Assembly (NCBI GenBank): GCA_014382015.1
Contig: JACNKN010000036.1
Span: forward strand, 2,585 to 54,450
Length of the DNA: 51,866 nt
Reading direction: 5' to 3'
Source of the DNA: Fidelibacterota bacterium
GTDB taxonomy: Bacteria; Fidelibacterota; Marinisomatia; Marinisomatales; TCS55
Positions 50,939-51,866 of the stretch are shown here, piece by piece (within the stretch, counting starts at the first letter, position 1; every line of letters begins with the position of its first letter). The notes beneath the pieces were generated by a model. The model had not been told where the DNA came from and searched no databases. It saw nothing but the letters and a program-made list of their open reading frames with translations. Made by a program: the position numbers and the translations under genes.

Positions 50939-51637
50939 TCATTTTAAAATAATCCAGTTCTCAATTACACCACTATTTGCAAACTGATTATCTTCGTTGC
51001 AAGAGAGCGGATTTTCATCCCGGTCTTTTTTCGAAATAATTAATTCATCTCTTGAGTTTATGCCTCGGGCTTGATAATTCTCAAATAAAGATTGATTCAA
51101 CACATCAAAGTAAGAAATCAATTTCCACTCATCGGTGGTCTGAATTCCAACAGCAATGTCTGACATGGTTTGTGAACCGATATGAGACCCAAGTTGTTGG
51201 CCGGCAGTCACACTGTCGCCAATACTGAGTGTATTCGATAGTTTAACATGAAATATGATAAAATAAATATCCGCATATTCACTCGATTGAATTTGAACTT
51301 GGGTGCCCGCCCATTCTTCAAAAATTCTTGATACAGTGCCAACGACAGGCGAATATATTTTGACCGAAGACCAATCTCCGTTCGGTTGAAAATAATGTTT
51401 CATACTTCTGCATGATTCAAAATCATCTGAATAATCATGGCCAATGCCCGATCGGAATTTTGAAATTTGGGATATTTTATCTATTTCAATGTAATTGGTG
51501 GAAACAAACTTTGGGATTTCACTACCATTAATGGTTTCTGTGTGATTATCATTTTCTGGAATATTTTCTGGATCGCTGCACGTTGTCAATGGAATGATCG
51601 AAAATGCAACCCATATTAGGAAACGCAATTGCTGCAT
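50939..51637 (-). CDS. Lipoprotein with degenerate M23-like domain
   Basis: A 232-residue protein. Start 51637 (MQQLRFLIWVAFSIIPLTTCSD) gives a lipobox with Cys near residue 20. The body contains GHDYSDDFESCRSMKHYF, which holds an HxxxD metal motif. Then come SPVVGTVSRIFEEWAGTQVQI, YFIIFHV and SIGDSVTAGQQLGSHIG, the strand pattern of M23 peptidases. The closing HxH motif is missing (SQTMSDIAVG at that place), so it may bind rather than cut. It is probably anchored in the outer or inner membrane. Function unknown. Confidence 0.6.
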   Translation of the reverse strand: MQQLRFLIWVAFSIIPLTTCSDPENIPENDNHTETINGSEIPKFVSTNYIEIDKISQISKFRSGIGHDYSDDFESCRSMKHYFQPNGDWSSVKIYSPVVGTVSRIFEEWAGTQVQIQSSEYADIYFIIFHVKLSNTLSIGDSVTAGQQLGSHIGSQTMSDIAVGIQTTDEWKLISYFDVLNQSLFENYQARGINSRDELIISKKDRDENPLSCNEDNQFANSGVIENWIILK

Positions 51638-51866
51638 TTTATATATAAATGGCATAATGAATATTCTTGCAGATATTACCCTTATATTAGCCTGATTCTA
51701 ACGGATGAAATAACCTGCGTGAAAATTATTACCACAAGCCATTCCCCTTTTCAAATTCACTTTCATTAAATCACAAAACATAAAATTCACACCGCACTTT
51801 TCACGTCAGGCTGATTGGGGGTTATAATACCATCATAGATTAGAAAAGAATTCATCCAAGGTCATA
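51638..51866. other. Terminal non-coding stretch
   Basis: The last 229 bases contain no reading frame with protein-like composition, no tRNA-like fold and no clear repeat. The stretch probably includes the promoter of the minus-strand lipoprotein gene and the edge of a neighbouring gene beyond the window. Confidence 0.4.

Overview
The window reads as a chromosome segment of a Gram-negative, moderately AT-rich bacterium of the FCB (Fibrobacteres-Chlorobi-Bacteroidetes) kind, most likely a Marinimicrobia (SAR406)-like lineage. The reasons are a short RpoD-type sigma factor without region 1.1, a LapA-LapB pair, a TonB-dependent receptor under a TPP riboswitch, many secreted proteins with short signal peptides ending in Ala-Gln or Gly-Gln, a two-propeller protein with a C-terminal FlgD/Por-type sandwich, and frequent TTG starts. 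The taxonomic call is inference; no search was run.

Positions 1-11200 hold housekeeping genes on the plus strand: a RAYT/Y1 transposase tail, serA, an FAD-dependent reductase, a sigma factor, an M23 peptidase, then a tightly overlapping miaB-lapA-lapB-SPOR chain. A selenocysteine tRNA follows. Its 3' end is duplicated directly downstream, with a palindrome inserted in the copied T-loop. Next come a histone H1-like Lys/Ala-rich protein and small membrane proteins. Positions 11354-14876 carry an M50 protease, a PorZ-like propeller protein and a small membrane protein. On the minus strand lie a Cys/Met-metabolism PLP enzyme, adenosine deaminase and an OPT transporter (14873-19078).

Positions 19297-28170 are the accessory part. 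They hold a zeta-like kinase with a 59-aa partner, a TPP riboswitch with a thiamin-type TonB receptor, and a minus-strand tandem cluster of secreted paralogues. These look like tandem alpha+beta-barrel proteins, interleaved with two NTF2-like secreted proteins. Both ends of the cluster are broken. At one end a truncated paralogue runs into the receptor gene's 3' end. At the other, the start of a VapC toxin is fused in frame to the C-terminal half of a paralogue, next to an intact antitoxin and a palindromic operator. Decayed regulator fragments follow.

Positions 28160-33773 hold an SLC13-type transporter, a DUF4143 ATPase, a possibly frameshifted small gene, a serine beta-lactamase-like protein, a patch of hairpin repeats and a split-barrel flavoprotein. 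Positions 33889-43656 are a long plus-strand run: polA, an ABC exporter pair, a deoxyribosyltransferase-like protein, alanine racemase, a NamZ-like muramidase, an outer-membrane protein and an MFS transporter. A structured RNA/terminator with alternative pairings lies at 43691-43780. Positions 43819-51637 hold a thioesterase, acetyl-CoA synthetase, and a set that fits methylthioadenosine/5'-deoxyadenosine salvage: an MtaD-like deaminase, a FucA-like class II aldolase and a convergent mtnA. A complete VapBC pair with a perfect palindromic operator and an M23-like lipoprotein close the window.
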